64,000 nt of DNA from Polaribacter sp. SA4-12 (GTDB taxonomy: Bacteria > Bacteroidota > Bacteroidia > Flavobacteriales > Flavobacteriaceae): contig NZ_CP019334.1 in NCBI RefSeq assembly GCF_002163675.1, positions 1,188,001 to 1,252,000 of the forward strand, written 5' to 3'. Every line of letters begins with the position of its first letter. Within the stretch, counting starts at the first letter, position 1. This document shows, in pieces, positions 1-7,293 of the stretch. Under the pieces are notes generated by a model. That model was not told the DNA's origin and did no database searches. It saw nothing but the letters and a program-made list of their open reading frames with translations. Made by a program: the position numbers and the translations under genes.

Positions 1-46
1 TAGAATTAGTGGAAAAAAACTAAAATATCTTTATAAATTAACCTTT

Positions 47-120
47 GCGTTAGGGATTGAAACGGCATCCTTTTTTTATTTTTCATAAAAAAAGATATAG
101 TGTAAAGCCCGTTAAAACGC
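47..120 (+). ncRNA. Structured intergenic RNA-like element, copy A (Flavo-1-like?)
   Basis: First of three copies. Order: outer stem arm GCGTT (47-51), inner arm GGG, conserved core ATTGAAACGGCATCC, an A/T hairpin (TTTTTTTAT paired with ATAAAAAAA), conserved GATATAGTGTAAAG, then CCC and AACGC (116-120) closing the stems. Copies at 12086-12248 and, reversed, at 20231-20300 keep the core while the stem bases change in a paired way. From memory this resembles the Flavo-1 RNA class of Bacteroidota; I could not run a covariance search. It lies upstream of murQ on the same strand, but the murQ promoter-like box lies downstream of it, so it need not be a murQ leader. Confidence 0.6.
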
Positions 121-131
121 CCAAAAGATAA

Positions 132-163
132 TTGCAATTATAACATAGAATTCTGTATTTTTG
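132..163 (+). promoter_or_regulatory. Putative murQ promoter (TTG / TAnnTTTG)
   Basis: TTG at 132-134 and TATTTTTG at 156-163 match the Bacteroidota -33/-7 pattern with a 21-nt gap, the loose end of the usual spacing. The -7 box ends only 4 nt before the ATG at 168, so transcripts from it would have almost no leader. Confidence 0.45.
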
Positions 164-167
164 AAAG

Positions 168-980
168 ATGACTTTTATAAAAACTACAGAGCAAGATTCT
201 AAATACAATCATCTAGAAAAGATGTCTGTATCTGAGCTATTAAGCAACATAAATAACGAAGACAAAACAGTGCCTTTAGCTGTAGAAAAATCTTTACCTC
301 AAATTGAAGCTTTAACCGAACAAATTGTAAATAAATTACAAAACGGAGGAAGACTTTTCTATTTAGGTGCTGGTACTTCTGGTAGATTAGGTGTTGTGGA
401 TGCTTCTGAATGTCCGCCAACTTTTGGTGTTCCTCATGAATTAGTTGTAGGTATTATTGCTGGTGGAGATATAGCAATTAGAAAAGCGGTTGAATTTGCA
501 GAAGATTCTACAAATCAAGGTTGGTTAGATTTACAAGAACACAACATTACAGATAAAGATGTTGTTGTTGGTATTGCTGCTTCTGGTACAACTCCTTATG
601 TGATTTCTGCATTAGAAAAATGTAATGAAAATGGTATTATTACAGGTTGTATTGCGTGTAATAAAAACAGTCCGTTAGCACAAGTTTCTAAATATCCAAT
701 AGAAGTTATTGTTGGTCCAGAATTTGTTACAGGAAGCTCTAGAATGAAGGCAGGAACTGCACAGAAATTAGTTTTAAACATGCTTTCTACTGCTACAATG
801 ATTCAGTTAGGAAAAATAAAAGGGAATAAAATGGTTGATATGCAGCTTTCTAACAATAAGTTGGTAGAAAGAGGGCAAAAAATGTTAGCTAAAGAATTAA
901 ATATCGACTTAGCTGAAGCAAGTGAATTGTTAGTTCAGTTTGGAAACGTTAGAAATGCAATTAAAAATTATCAGAAATGA
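168..980 (+). CDS. murQ: N-acetylmuramic acid 6-phosphate etherase
   Basis: Cytoplasmic SIS-fold lyase that cleaves the D-lactyl ether of MurNAc-6-phosphate to give GlcNAc-6-phosphate during peptidoglycan recycling. The SIS signature GAGTSGRLGVVDASE lies near residues 67-81, with the expected catalytic Glu at about 81, and the second family motif GSSRMKAGTAQK follows near 190. At 270 aa it is shorter than the roughly 300-aa enterobacterial enzyme, which is usual for Bacteroidota. The start is fixed by the conserved N-terminus with an EHLEKMSV-like stretch. Its stop overlaps the start of the next gene (ATGA), so the three genes 168-2217 are probably one transcript. Confidence 0.95.
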   Translation: MTFIKTTEQDSKYNHLEKMSVSELLSNINNEDKTVPLAVEKSLPQIEALTEQIVNKLQNGGRLFYLGAGTSGRLGVVDASECPPTFGVPHELVVGIIAGGDIAIRKAVEFAEDSTNQGWLDLQEHNITDKDVVVGIAASGTTPYVISALEKCNENGIITGCIACNKNSPLAQVSKYPIEVIVGPEFVTGSSRMKAGTAQKLVLNMLSTATMIQLGKIKGNKMVDMQLSNNKLVERGQKMLAKELNIDLAEASELLVQFGNVRNAIKNYQK

Positions 981-1219
981 GTACTAATCTAGATTTATTA
1001 GGAAAAGGATTAAAGTACTTAGGTCTTTTAGTTTTTCTTTTTTTTGCTTCACCAATAACTCTTACTATGGGGTTTAAGGCTTTAAAGAAGTTTGAAAATA
1101 CTCCTAAAGAATATATCTCTTATATTCTTTTATCGGTTGCAGTTTTTTTAATAATCTTCACTATTTATTTCGCTTTTAAAACCTTTCAAATATTACTAAA
1201 AGCACTTTTTAATAATTAA
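977..1219 (+). CDS. Small two-helix membrane protein, DUF6095-like
   Basis: An 80-aa protein with two predicted membrane helices (about residues 14-34 and 47-68) separated by a short charged loop (KALKKFENTPKEY). This is the layout I associate with the DUF6095 family, common next to murQ in flavobacteria; the function is unknown. It overlaps murQ by 4 nt and its stop overlaps the next start by 1 nt, so translation is probably coupled. No signal peptidase site is visible, so I expect an inner-membrane location. Confidence 0.75.
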   Translation: MSTNLDLLGKGLKYLGLLVFLFFASPITLTMGFKALKKFENTPKEYISYILLSVAVFLIIFTIYFAFKTFQILLKALFNN

Positions 1220-2217
1220 TGAGAATGCAAAATTCTGATGGAATCATTATCATACTATCATATCCTGATACAATTGTAAGACCTGCATATTGGGAACCTT
1301 CAAGTAAAATTTGGCCACTAATTGGTATTGGAGGTAAACATGCTGTACAAGCTGGTCATGCTGCATTATTATTGATAAAAAAAGAGCAATCTGAAATTAA
1401 TTATTTCGATTTTGGAAGATATATTACTACTTATGGAAATGGTCGGGTTCGCTGTAAAGAAACAGATCCTGATGTTTCTATATCGATAAAAGCTAAGTTT
1501 GAAGATGGGAAACTAATCAACTTAAAAGAAATTTTACTTTGGATAGAAAATCACCCAGAAAAAACACATGGTGATGGTAGATTAGTTGCAAGCATGCATG
1601 ATGAAATCGATTTTGAGAAAGCGAACGATTTTATCCATCAACTAATCGATGAAAAAGAAATTCCTTATGGAGCTTTTATAAAACTAGGAACTAATTGTGC
1701 AAGGTTTGTTACAGATACCATTATTGCTTCTTCAGTAAATAAAAAGATTGGTAAACAATTAAAAAAATCAAATTTTTTAACGCCTAGTCCTATTGGAAAT
1801 GTAATTAAGGGAACTACAAACAATAACATACATATAATTCACAATCAATCTTTTAATCACTATAAAAATAGATCTATAGTTAAAGAATATAAAGCTTCTT
1901 TTTTAAAAAAATTTGTAGGTGGACCTAACTTAATTGGAACAGAATTGCCTAATAAAAAAGTTTTCGAATTAGAAAACGGAACTTGGTTAGGTGGAATTGG
2001 AAGTGGAGCTTGGTTTAAAATTGAAGAACAAATTGAAACAGAAACTTATAAAATTTCAAGATATAATCCTGAAGGAGTAAAAGATTTTGAAGCAAATTTT
2101 GTAATCGATAAAACATGCTTTAATCATCAAAAAGAACATCAATTTCTTCATCCTACAAATTGTAGAGAAGCTATCGTTAATCAAAATAACAAGGTGTACA
2201 CTTTACAAATAGATTAG
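1219..2217 (+). CDS. DUF6695-like protein, possible papain-fold protein
   Basis: A 332-aa protein with no signal peptide, third gene of the murQ unit. I recognise it only as the flavobacterial family I remember as DUF6695. The N-terminal half contains GGKHAVQAGHAALLLI with a His, and near residue 157 the motif GTNCARFVTDTI, an Asn-Cys pair at the start of a helix. That is reminiscent of the catalytic Cys helix of NlpC/P60 or DUF4105-type papain-fold proteins, but this is inference. The context next to a peptidoglycan-recycling gene would suit a cell-wall-related role. A second ATG 6 nt downstream is an alternative start. Confidence 0.7.
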   Translation: MRMQNSDGIIIILSYPDTIVRPAYWEPSSKIWPLIGIGGKHAVQAGHAALLLIKKEQSEINYFDFGRYITTYGNGRVRCKETDPDVSISIKAKFEDGKLINLKEILLWIENHPEKTHGDGRLVASMHDEIDFEKANDFIHQLIDEKEIPYGAFIKLGTNCARFVTDTIIASSVNKKIGKQLKKSNFLTPSPIGNVIKGTTNNNIHIIHNQSFNHYKNRSIVKEYKASFLKKFVGGPNLIGTELPNKKVFELENGTWLGGIGSGAWFKIEEQIETETYKISRYNPEGVKDFEANFVIDKTCFNHQKEHQFLHPTNCREAIVNQNNKVYTLQID

Positions 2218-2229
2218 CGGTAATCCTTC

Positions 2230-2727
2230 TTAATTTTTCTGTAAATTAATTTTTGGAGTCGTTGGATTAAAACCAAAAGCTGCATCTGGTAACTCAATAC
2301 CTAATTGATAAACAAGATAACCTATACTTGCATAATGATGAATTGCATGACTTTGTGCTTGCATTAATGCAGATCCAATTGTGTAGGTAGCAATTTCATT
2401 ACCTAAACCCATATCATCAGAAACTTTAATTACAGTATTAAAATCTTCCTTTTCTATTGTTTTAAGTTGATGAATTATTGATTCAAAATATTCGATTCCT
2501 ACATTCGTTTGTTGTTCTGCACATTCATTTCTTTCTCTTACAGAAAAATCTACAAAATTATTTTCTAATCCTTTAAATATACAAGAAAAAACATCTAAAA
2601 CGTGACGCATATGACAACCTATACTCGAATTATATGGCGCAACAGAAGCGTCTGAATATTGTTCATCAGAAATAGAACTTAATAAACTTATTCCTCTTTC
2701 TAGGTTTTTCTCAATAGCATCAATCAT
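2230..2727 (-). CDS. DinB-family protein
   Basis: A 165-aa four-helix-bundle protein of the DinB/YfiT class, often metal-binding and linked to bacillithiol- or mycothiol-dependent transferases. Visible candidate ligands are His residues in GCHMRHVLD (about 38-45) and in SHAIHHYASIGY (about 126-137), the usual first-helix and third-helix positions. No partner is encoded beside it. A bacillithiol deacetylase (bshB1) elsewhere in the window makes a thiol-transferase role conceivable but unproven. It is convergent with the murQ unit, with only 12 nt between the stops. Confidence 0.8.
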   Translation of the reverse strand: MIDAIEKNLERGISLLSSISDEQYSDASVAPYNSSIGCHMRHVLDVFSCIFKGLENNFVDFSVRERNECAEQQTNVGIEYFESIIHQLKTIEKEDFNTVIKVSDDMGLGNEIATYTIGSALMQAQSHAIHHYASIGYLVYQLGIELPDAAFGFNPTTPKINLQKN

Positions 2728-2887
2728 AAAAAATATTTCTTTTTTTGTCGTTAAAAACGGTTACAATTTACGAGTTATTTCTCTTTTTTATGAATTATTT
2801 GAAGAAAATATAAGCAACTAAAAAACAAGGTTTTAAAAACGAATAATTCAATAATTCAAACAAAAACATATCAACTAAATACTTTTC

Positions 2888-2902
2888 TGGCACAGTCTTT
2901 GA
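2888..2902 (+). promoter_or_regulatory. Sigma-54-like promoter upstream of the basic secreted protein
   Basis: TGGCACAGTCTTTGA at 2888-2902 gives the -24 TGGCAC block and GG-N10-GA, one base off the canonical GG-N10-GC. It sits 69 nt before the ATG at 2971. No activator-binding site could be identified. Confidence 0.4.
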
Positions 2903-2970
2903 AATTATACTAATCAAATACGGAAGCCGAAAAGTAAATTAGAGTAGGCAAAACCCTAAAACCATACATT

Positions 2971-3939
2971 ATGAAAAAAGGTATACTTATAATATTAGGA
3001 ATGTTCATGATGGTTTCAACTGTTGAAGCCAATCAAGGCAAAAAATCACCAAACAGAATTGGGTTTAATTACTCTTACGAAAACTCTGTGAATTTTGAAG
3101 AACGAGGAATTGAATTCTTTATTTTCACAAACGGTGAATTTGATTTTAATACAAATTTTAATAACACATATTACGACTACAATGGTAATCGTACTACAAG
3201 AGAAAGAGGAATAAATATTGATAGAGATTACAAAGGTAGAATTGCACGAATAGGAAACTCATTTGTAAACTATGATAGATATGGAAATGTAACCAGAATT
3301 GGAAACGTTTTTATGAGATATTATAGAGGTAAATTAACAGATGTTGGTAATTTAAAAGTTAGATATGATCATTGGGGAAATCCTACTTTTTACGGAAATG
3401 TAAAAAACAATTATTACAATTATAATGGTTTTAGAATTAATTTAAACATTGGAGATATCTTTAGTTATAATGATGCATATTTCCATAGAAATGACTTTAG
3501 AACAAACTATAGAAGAATTAGAGAAGATAAGAACTACTATTACTACAGAGCAAACCCTAATGCTAAAATTGGTAAAAGAAGTAAAACTTTAAGAAGAAGA
3601 AAACCGGCTTCAACAACTTTAAAGAGTAATGCAAATACAAGACGAAATAATACTACTTATAGAAGACCATCTTCTGTAAATACAACGAGAAACAATACAA
3701 CAACAAAAAGAAGTACAAATACTTCTTATAGAAAACCTTCTAATGTAAGCACGAAAAGAGTTGCAACACCAACAAAAAGAAGTGCTAATACTTCTAATAG
3801 GACTAGATCTTCTGTGACTAAGAGAAGTGTTACACCTGTAAAAAGAAACACTACGAGTACTAATAGAAAATCGAATTCCGTTAAAAGAAATGTAGAAAAT
3901 ACAACAAAAAATAAAACTGTAAGAAGTAGAAGAAATTAA
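2971..3939 (+). CDS. Secreted protein with RIGN repeats and very basic tail
   Basis: A 322-aa protein with a signal peptide (MKKGILIILGMFMMVSTVEA, then NQGKK). Residues about 30-60 hold the motif FFIFTNGEFDFNTN, which I recall from unnamed flavobacterial proteins. Residues about 85-150 carry repeats of the type RIGNxFVxYDRYGN. From about residue 200 to the end the protein is almost entirely Arg, Lys, Thr, Ser and Asn, with recurring TKRS and RRPSSV-like units. Such a tail could bind a polyanion such as LPS, extracellular DNA or polysaccharide, but this is inference. It is a single-gene unit, preceded by a sigma-54-like box and followed by a strong terminator. Confidence 0.75.
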   Translation: MKKGILIILGMFMMVSTVEANQGKKSPNRIGFNYSYENSVNFEERGIEFFIFTNGEFDFNTNFNNTYYDYNGNRTTRERGINIDRDYKGRIARIGNSFVNYDRYGNVTRIGNVFMRYYRGKLTDVGNLKVRYDHWGNPTFYGNVKNNYYNYNGFRINLNIGDIFSYNDAYFHRNDFRTNYRRIREDKNYYYYRANPNAKIGKRSKTLRRRKPASTTLKSNANTRRNNTTYRRPSSVNTTRNNTTTKRSTNTSYRKPSNVSTKRVATPTKRSANTSNRTRSSVTKRSVTPVKRNTTSTNRKSNSVKRNVENTTKNKTVRSRRN

Positions 3940-4056
3940 AAAAACAGGTATTTATACGTGATTTTAATTCAGGGTAGTTTTCTAAATTTGTTATAAAATT
4001 ATTTGAACAGAAAATTATCTAATTAAGAAGTTAATTGTGATAGAAAAAGTAGAAGT

Positions 4057-4093
4057 TAAAAGCCTCATTTCTTTATGGAAATGAGGCTTTTTA
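4057..4093. terminator. Bidirectional terminator
   Basis: Perfect stem AAAAGCCTCATTTC / GAAATGAGGCTTTT with a 4-nt loop, flanked by A and T runs, between convergent genes ending at 3939 (+) and 4116 (-). Confidence 0.85.
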
Positions 4094-4115
4094 ATTACTA
4101 AAATTATACTTTTTA

Positions 4116-5528
4116 TTATTTATTAAATGTATAGCTAACACCAAACATTACCATACTTGTTGTCATTTCATAGCCAACTTTTGATCCTGGAATAATTCCA
4201 AGTGGGTTTGTAGCAGCATTCCAAGGTCCATCAGGTTGCCCATCTTGATTAAAATCTTGGTCTGGAGTTGGATTTAACAAGGTACCTTCAGTTTTCCCAT
4301 CACTCGTACCATAATGATAAACACCATTCAACATTAAACTATCAGTTAATGGGTAGCTAAAACCAAATTGAAAAGCATTCGCTATAATGGCTGTTGCAGG
4401 AATTGAGAAAAATGCCAATTCATCATCAATAGGATTGCTACTATATGTATAACCAACTCTTAAAGGTAACTTTTCGATTCCTTTGTATTGAAGTCCTACA
4501 GAAAGTATGTTAATATTTTTCCATCCAAAACCTTTTACAGCTCCTGTAGGAAAACCAGCAGTAGGACCTTCTTCAGCAATAACCCAACCTTTTTCTGAAA
4601 AACCATCAGTGTTTTCATAATCAACCATTCTATAATCAATTGCAAAATCGAAATCTGCTTTTGAGTACCCTAAACCAAATGATAATATTGCTGGGTAATC
4701 CATATTAAAAGCTGTTTCAGGTGCTTCTGATCCATCTAAATAAGTATTATTAAATTCTAAATCCCCAAATGATTGTCCTGTTTTATAAGATGCTCCTAAC
4801 TTAATTCCTCCTGGTGAATTATAAAACATACCAAATTGTGCTCCAAAACCTAAAGCAGATGCTTTATCAGTAGTTGGATATCCAAGTGTTTGACTTGGGG
4901 CTGAAATTGGACTCGGTGCTAATTCTAAAGCTCCATAATTAATTGTTGGCTGCACACCAATTGATAGATTATCAGTAATCTCATAAGCCCAAGTGAAACC
5001 AACTTGTAACAACATGTAATCAGACTCTAAATGACCAAAACCTCCTGCCATTTGAGGAAAACTAATTGGATTTACTGGTATTGTTTGATCAAAATTTGGG
5101 TTTCCATTTCCCATACGATCTTGAGGGTAATTAGAATTTTCTGGAAATGTAACTCCAAAACCACTAATTCCAAATGCTGAAACTCCAAAAGTATGCTTAC
5201 TATCTTCTTTTCCCCAAACCATAGCAAAGGCTGGCATAGGAGAAACACCTCTATCATCTTCAGTTACACCTGACATAGTACCATATGTAGAACTTAATTC
5301 CGGAGAAGAGAAGAAAGCTCCAATATTAAAATCTATTATTTTATTGTCAAATGTAGATATTGCTGCAGGATTCCATTGTAGCGCTCCAGAAATATCTAAT
5401 GGTTGTGCAGTTGCTGCTCCACCCATTGACATATTTACTGCTCCAACACCTTGCATAACATGGCCTGCTTGTCCGTAAACTAATGCTGATAGCATTAGAA
5501 ACGCAAGTTTTAAAAAATTTTTATTCAT
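4116..5528 (-). CDS. OmpP1/FadL/TodX-family outer membrane porin
   Basis: A 470-aa outer membrane beta-barrel of the FadL type, which takes up long-chain fatty acids or other hydrophobic compounds. The signal peptide ends near residue 20 (LVYGQAGH). The mature N-terminus carries the family hallmark GAVNMSMGGAATAQP followed by SGALQWNPAAIS, the plug region. Alternating aromatic beta strands run to the C-terminus, which ends in a terminal-strand-like MFGVSYTFNK. The gene is monocistronic between a terminator and unrelated small genes. The substrate cannot be read from sequence. Confidence 0.9.
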   Translation of the reverse strand: MNKNFLKLAFLMLSALVYGQAGHVMQGVGAVNMSMGGAATAQPLDISGALQWNPAAISTFDNKIIDFNIGAFFSSPELSSTYGTMSGVTEDDRGVSPMPAFAMVWGKEDSKHTFGVSAFGISGFGVTFPENSNYPQDRMGNGNPNFDQTIPVNPISFPQMAGGFGHLESDYMLLQVGFTWAYEITDNLSIGVQPTINYGALELAPSPISAPSQTLGYPTTDKASALGFGAQFGMFYNSPGGIKLGASYKTGQSFGDLEFNNTYLDGSEAPETAFNMDYPAILSFGLGYSKADFDFAIDYRMVDYENTDGFSEKGWVIAEEGPTAGFPTGAVKGFGWKNINILSVGLQYKGIEKLPLRVGYTYSSNPIDDELAFFSIPATAIIANAFQFGFSYPLTDSLMLNGVYHYGTSDGKTEGTLLNPTPDQDFNQDGQPDGPWNAATNPLGIIPGSKVGYEMTTSMVMFGVSYTFNK

Positions 5529-5659
5529 AATTTTAAGATTAAATTAGTACTCTCTAAATTGTAAATTAAACAATTAATTAAAAGTATATATAACCACTTA
5601 TTTCAACTATGACTATTGTCATAAAAAGCAGTACTAACTCAATAAAAAAAATGTAATTA

Positions 5660-5899
5660 TCAGATTAATTTTCTATATTTTTTTTTCACTTCTAATTTAC
5701 ACAAAACCCTTCCAACATTTTCAGCCTTTATTTTAGTGATTTTTTTAATTTTAGATTTACATCTTTTTAAACCACTACAGTCTTTTTTTAAATGATAGGT
5801 TTTACTTGACTTCGTAGTACAAATAAAAGCCTCTTTTTCTTTGGTTTGAAAAGCGGTTAGTAAAAATATAACTAATAGTACTGATAGTAATTTTTTCAT
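5660..5899 (-). CDS. Small exported Cys-containing protein
   Basis: A 79-aa protein with an N-terminal signal segment (LLSVLLVIFLLTAFQ) followed by a short lysine-rich domain. That domain has the pattern YHLKKDCSGLKRC and then a further Cys in RVLCKLE near the end. I recall this Y-H-x-x-x-x-C-x-G-L-x-x-C fold as a small flavobacterial domain of unknown function, possibly metal-binding. The decayed gene at 6163-6429 has a related KYHLSS...PCKIC pattern, so the cluster may derive from relatives. Confidence 0.7.
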   Translation of the reverse strand: MKKLLSVLLVIFLLTAFQTKEKEAFICTTKSSKTYHLKKDCSGLKRCKSKIKKITKIKAENVGRVLCKLEVKKKYRKLI

Positions 5900-5904
5900 A
5901 TTAC

Positions 5905-6054
5905 TTAATTTTTACAACCATTTTTATCACAAGTAATTTTATTATTAGAACTAACCCAATGGTTTGAGTGTTCTGTTGTATCAAAACCACAACCTGTAGT
6001 TCCTCCTCTTTGTCCTTTATGAACTTCTTGTGTTGGTGTATGTTTTACTGCCAT
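5905..6054 (-). CDS. 49-aa small protein with three cysteines
   Basis: An open frame of 50 codons including the stop, starting MAVKHTPTQEVHKGQRGG and ending TCDKNGCKN. It contains TTGCGFDTTEHSNHW and a C-terminal C-x4-C pair, has no signal peptide, and is rich in Gly, Thr and His. It ends 5 nt before the downstream start at 5899, so the two small genes are likely co-transcribed. The composition (polar, no low-complexity run, sensible Cys/His spacing) argues for a real gene. No function can be given. Confidence 0.65.
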   Translation of the reverse strand: MAVKHTPTQEVHKGQRGGTTGCGFDTTEHSNHWVSSNNKITCDKNGCKN

Positions 6055-6162
6055 AATAACTATAAGTTTTAATTAATATCTATTCAAAAGTAAAAGCTCT
6101 AAAAAACAAAACCTTACGGTTTCACGTAAGACTTAAAGTTTATTACTCTTTTTAACTCCATT

Positions 6163-6429
6163 TTATTTATGCTGATAACAATAACCATTCGCTATTTGGG
6201 TAAAATGTTTGCATCTTGTTCCTTTTTGGGCAATGCCTTTACATCTAACCGATTTAGATTCTTCTACAGCTTTGTTCGTAGAATTATACATTTTATCCAC
6301 ATCTTTAAAAACTTATGGTTTACAAATTTTACACGGAGTTAAATTATATTTAGAAATATCAATGCTTCCTAATAATTTATTTGAAACATTTTCTACCATT
6401 CTAAAAGAAGATAAGTGATATTTTTTATT
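6163..6429 (-). pseudogene. Decayed small Cys-rich (zinc-ribbon-like) gene
   Basis: A single reading frame reads KKYHLSSFRMVENVS, then YNLTPCKICKP, then an in-frame TAA at 6313-6315, then VFKDVDKMYNST, SVRCKGIAQKGTRCKHF and a terminal GYCYQHK with stop at 6163. The C-x2-C and C-x7-C-x10-C-x2-H pattern across both halves looks like one metal-binding small protein. The frame is also closed upstream by TAG at 6430-6432, and a Phe stands where I would expect the first Cys (SSFR). The two halves could in principle be separate micro-proteins starting at 6399 and 6288, but a broken gene is simpler. Confidence 0.6.
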
Positions 6430-6622
6430 CTAAAATTGAACCGTCTTCAGAAACTTTATTTTCTGACTCCGTTTTTCTTTTAAATCTTTATTTTTATTTA
6501 AAGATTTATCACTATCTATAAATTGATTATAATCAGTTTTAGTTTTATACTTCAAAACTAAACCATTAAAACAAAAATAATACGGGTTTCTGTAGTTTAA
6601 ATAATTTATGATAAATAATGTT

Positions 6623-7291
6623 TTAAATAAGTCCGAAATCTTTAGCAATAGCAACCAAATGCGCAGGATTATTGGCATTAAAATGTTCTTTTAAAAATTT
6701 TAATCTTTTTTCTACAGCACTAACACTAGAAGGTGTTATTCCTTTTTCTTTCAACTTTTCACTGATAGCTTCCTGCAAAAGACCTTCTGATAATTTTGTG
6801 ATTAAAAAAATATCAGAATCTGTAATTTCAATCGCTTTTTGTGGATGAATTGCATTCTTTAAATCAGGCGAAATATAAAATTTATTTGAAGTAGCAACTA
6901 AATGAATTGCTTCTTTTAACTCTTTTAATCCGTTTCTACCTTTCCAAACATACCCTTGAATTTTTAAATTCTTATATAAATTTTGAATTCGATACGGTTT
7001 GTCTTCCACAGAAAAAACAATAATTTTTAAATCAGGAAATTCTGTTCTTATTTTTTCTATAAGTTCATCACCAGATTTTAATTGCTGTGGTGTTCCATCA
7101 TTTTCAAAAGATAAGTCAGAAATAATTAAATGATAAGGTTCCCCTTTTAGAAAAGCATTTTTAATTTTTAAAAAAGCTTCATCACAATAAGAAATAGATT
7201 CTACTTCTTCTATATGAAGCTCATCTAAAGCAGTTTTAATTCCGTTTTTATTAACATCTAAATCTTCAACAACTAAAATTTTCTCAAACAT
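6623..7291 (-). CDS. Response regulator with LuxR-like DNA-binding domain
   Basis: A 222-aa cytoplasmic regulator. The receiver domain has the acidic pair E9-D10, the phospho-acceptor D59 in LIISDLSF and the conserved Lys in GYVWKGR. The C-terminal part (about 155-222) contains a helix-turn-helix: LSEGLLQEAISEKLKEKG then SSVSAVEKRLKFLKEHF, a LuxR/GerE-like arrangement with a divergent sequence. It starts 2 nt after the stop of the kinase gene upstream, so the two form a cognate pair. The target is unknown. Confidence 0.88.
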   Translation of the reverse strand: MFEKILVVEDLDVNKNGIKTALDELHIEEVESISYCDEAFLKIKNAFLKGEPYHLIISDLSFENDGTPQQLKSGDELIEKIRTEFPDLKIIVFSVEDKPYRIQNLYKNLKIQGYVWKGRNGLKELKEAIHLVATSNKFYISPDLKNAIHPQKAIEITDSDIFLITKLSEGLLQEAISEKLKEKGITPSSVSAVEKRLKFLKEHFNANNPAHLVAIAKDFGLI

Positions 7292-7293
7292 GC

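Noticed and set aside
6209..6418. 69-codon plus-strand frame opposite the decayed Cys-rich gene
   Set aside because: Antisense to a frame with clear Cys/His motifs and without any domain features of its own.
6430..6678. 82-codon minus-strand frame between the response regulator and the small-gene cluster
   Set aside because: Overlaps the C-terminus of the response regulator out of frame and is dominated by Lys/Asn/Leu; no ribosome-binding site or homology pattern seen.
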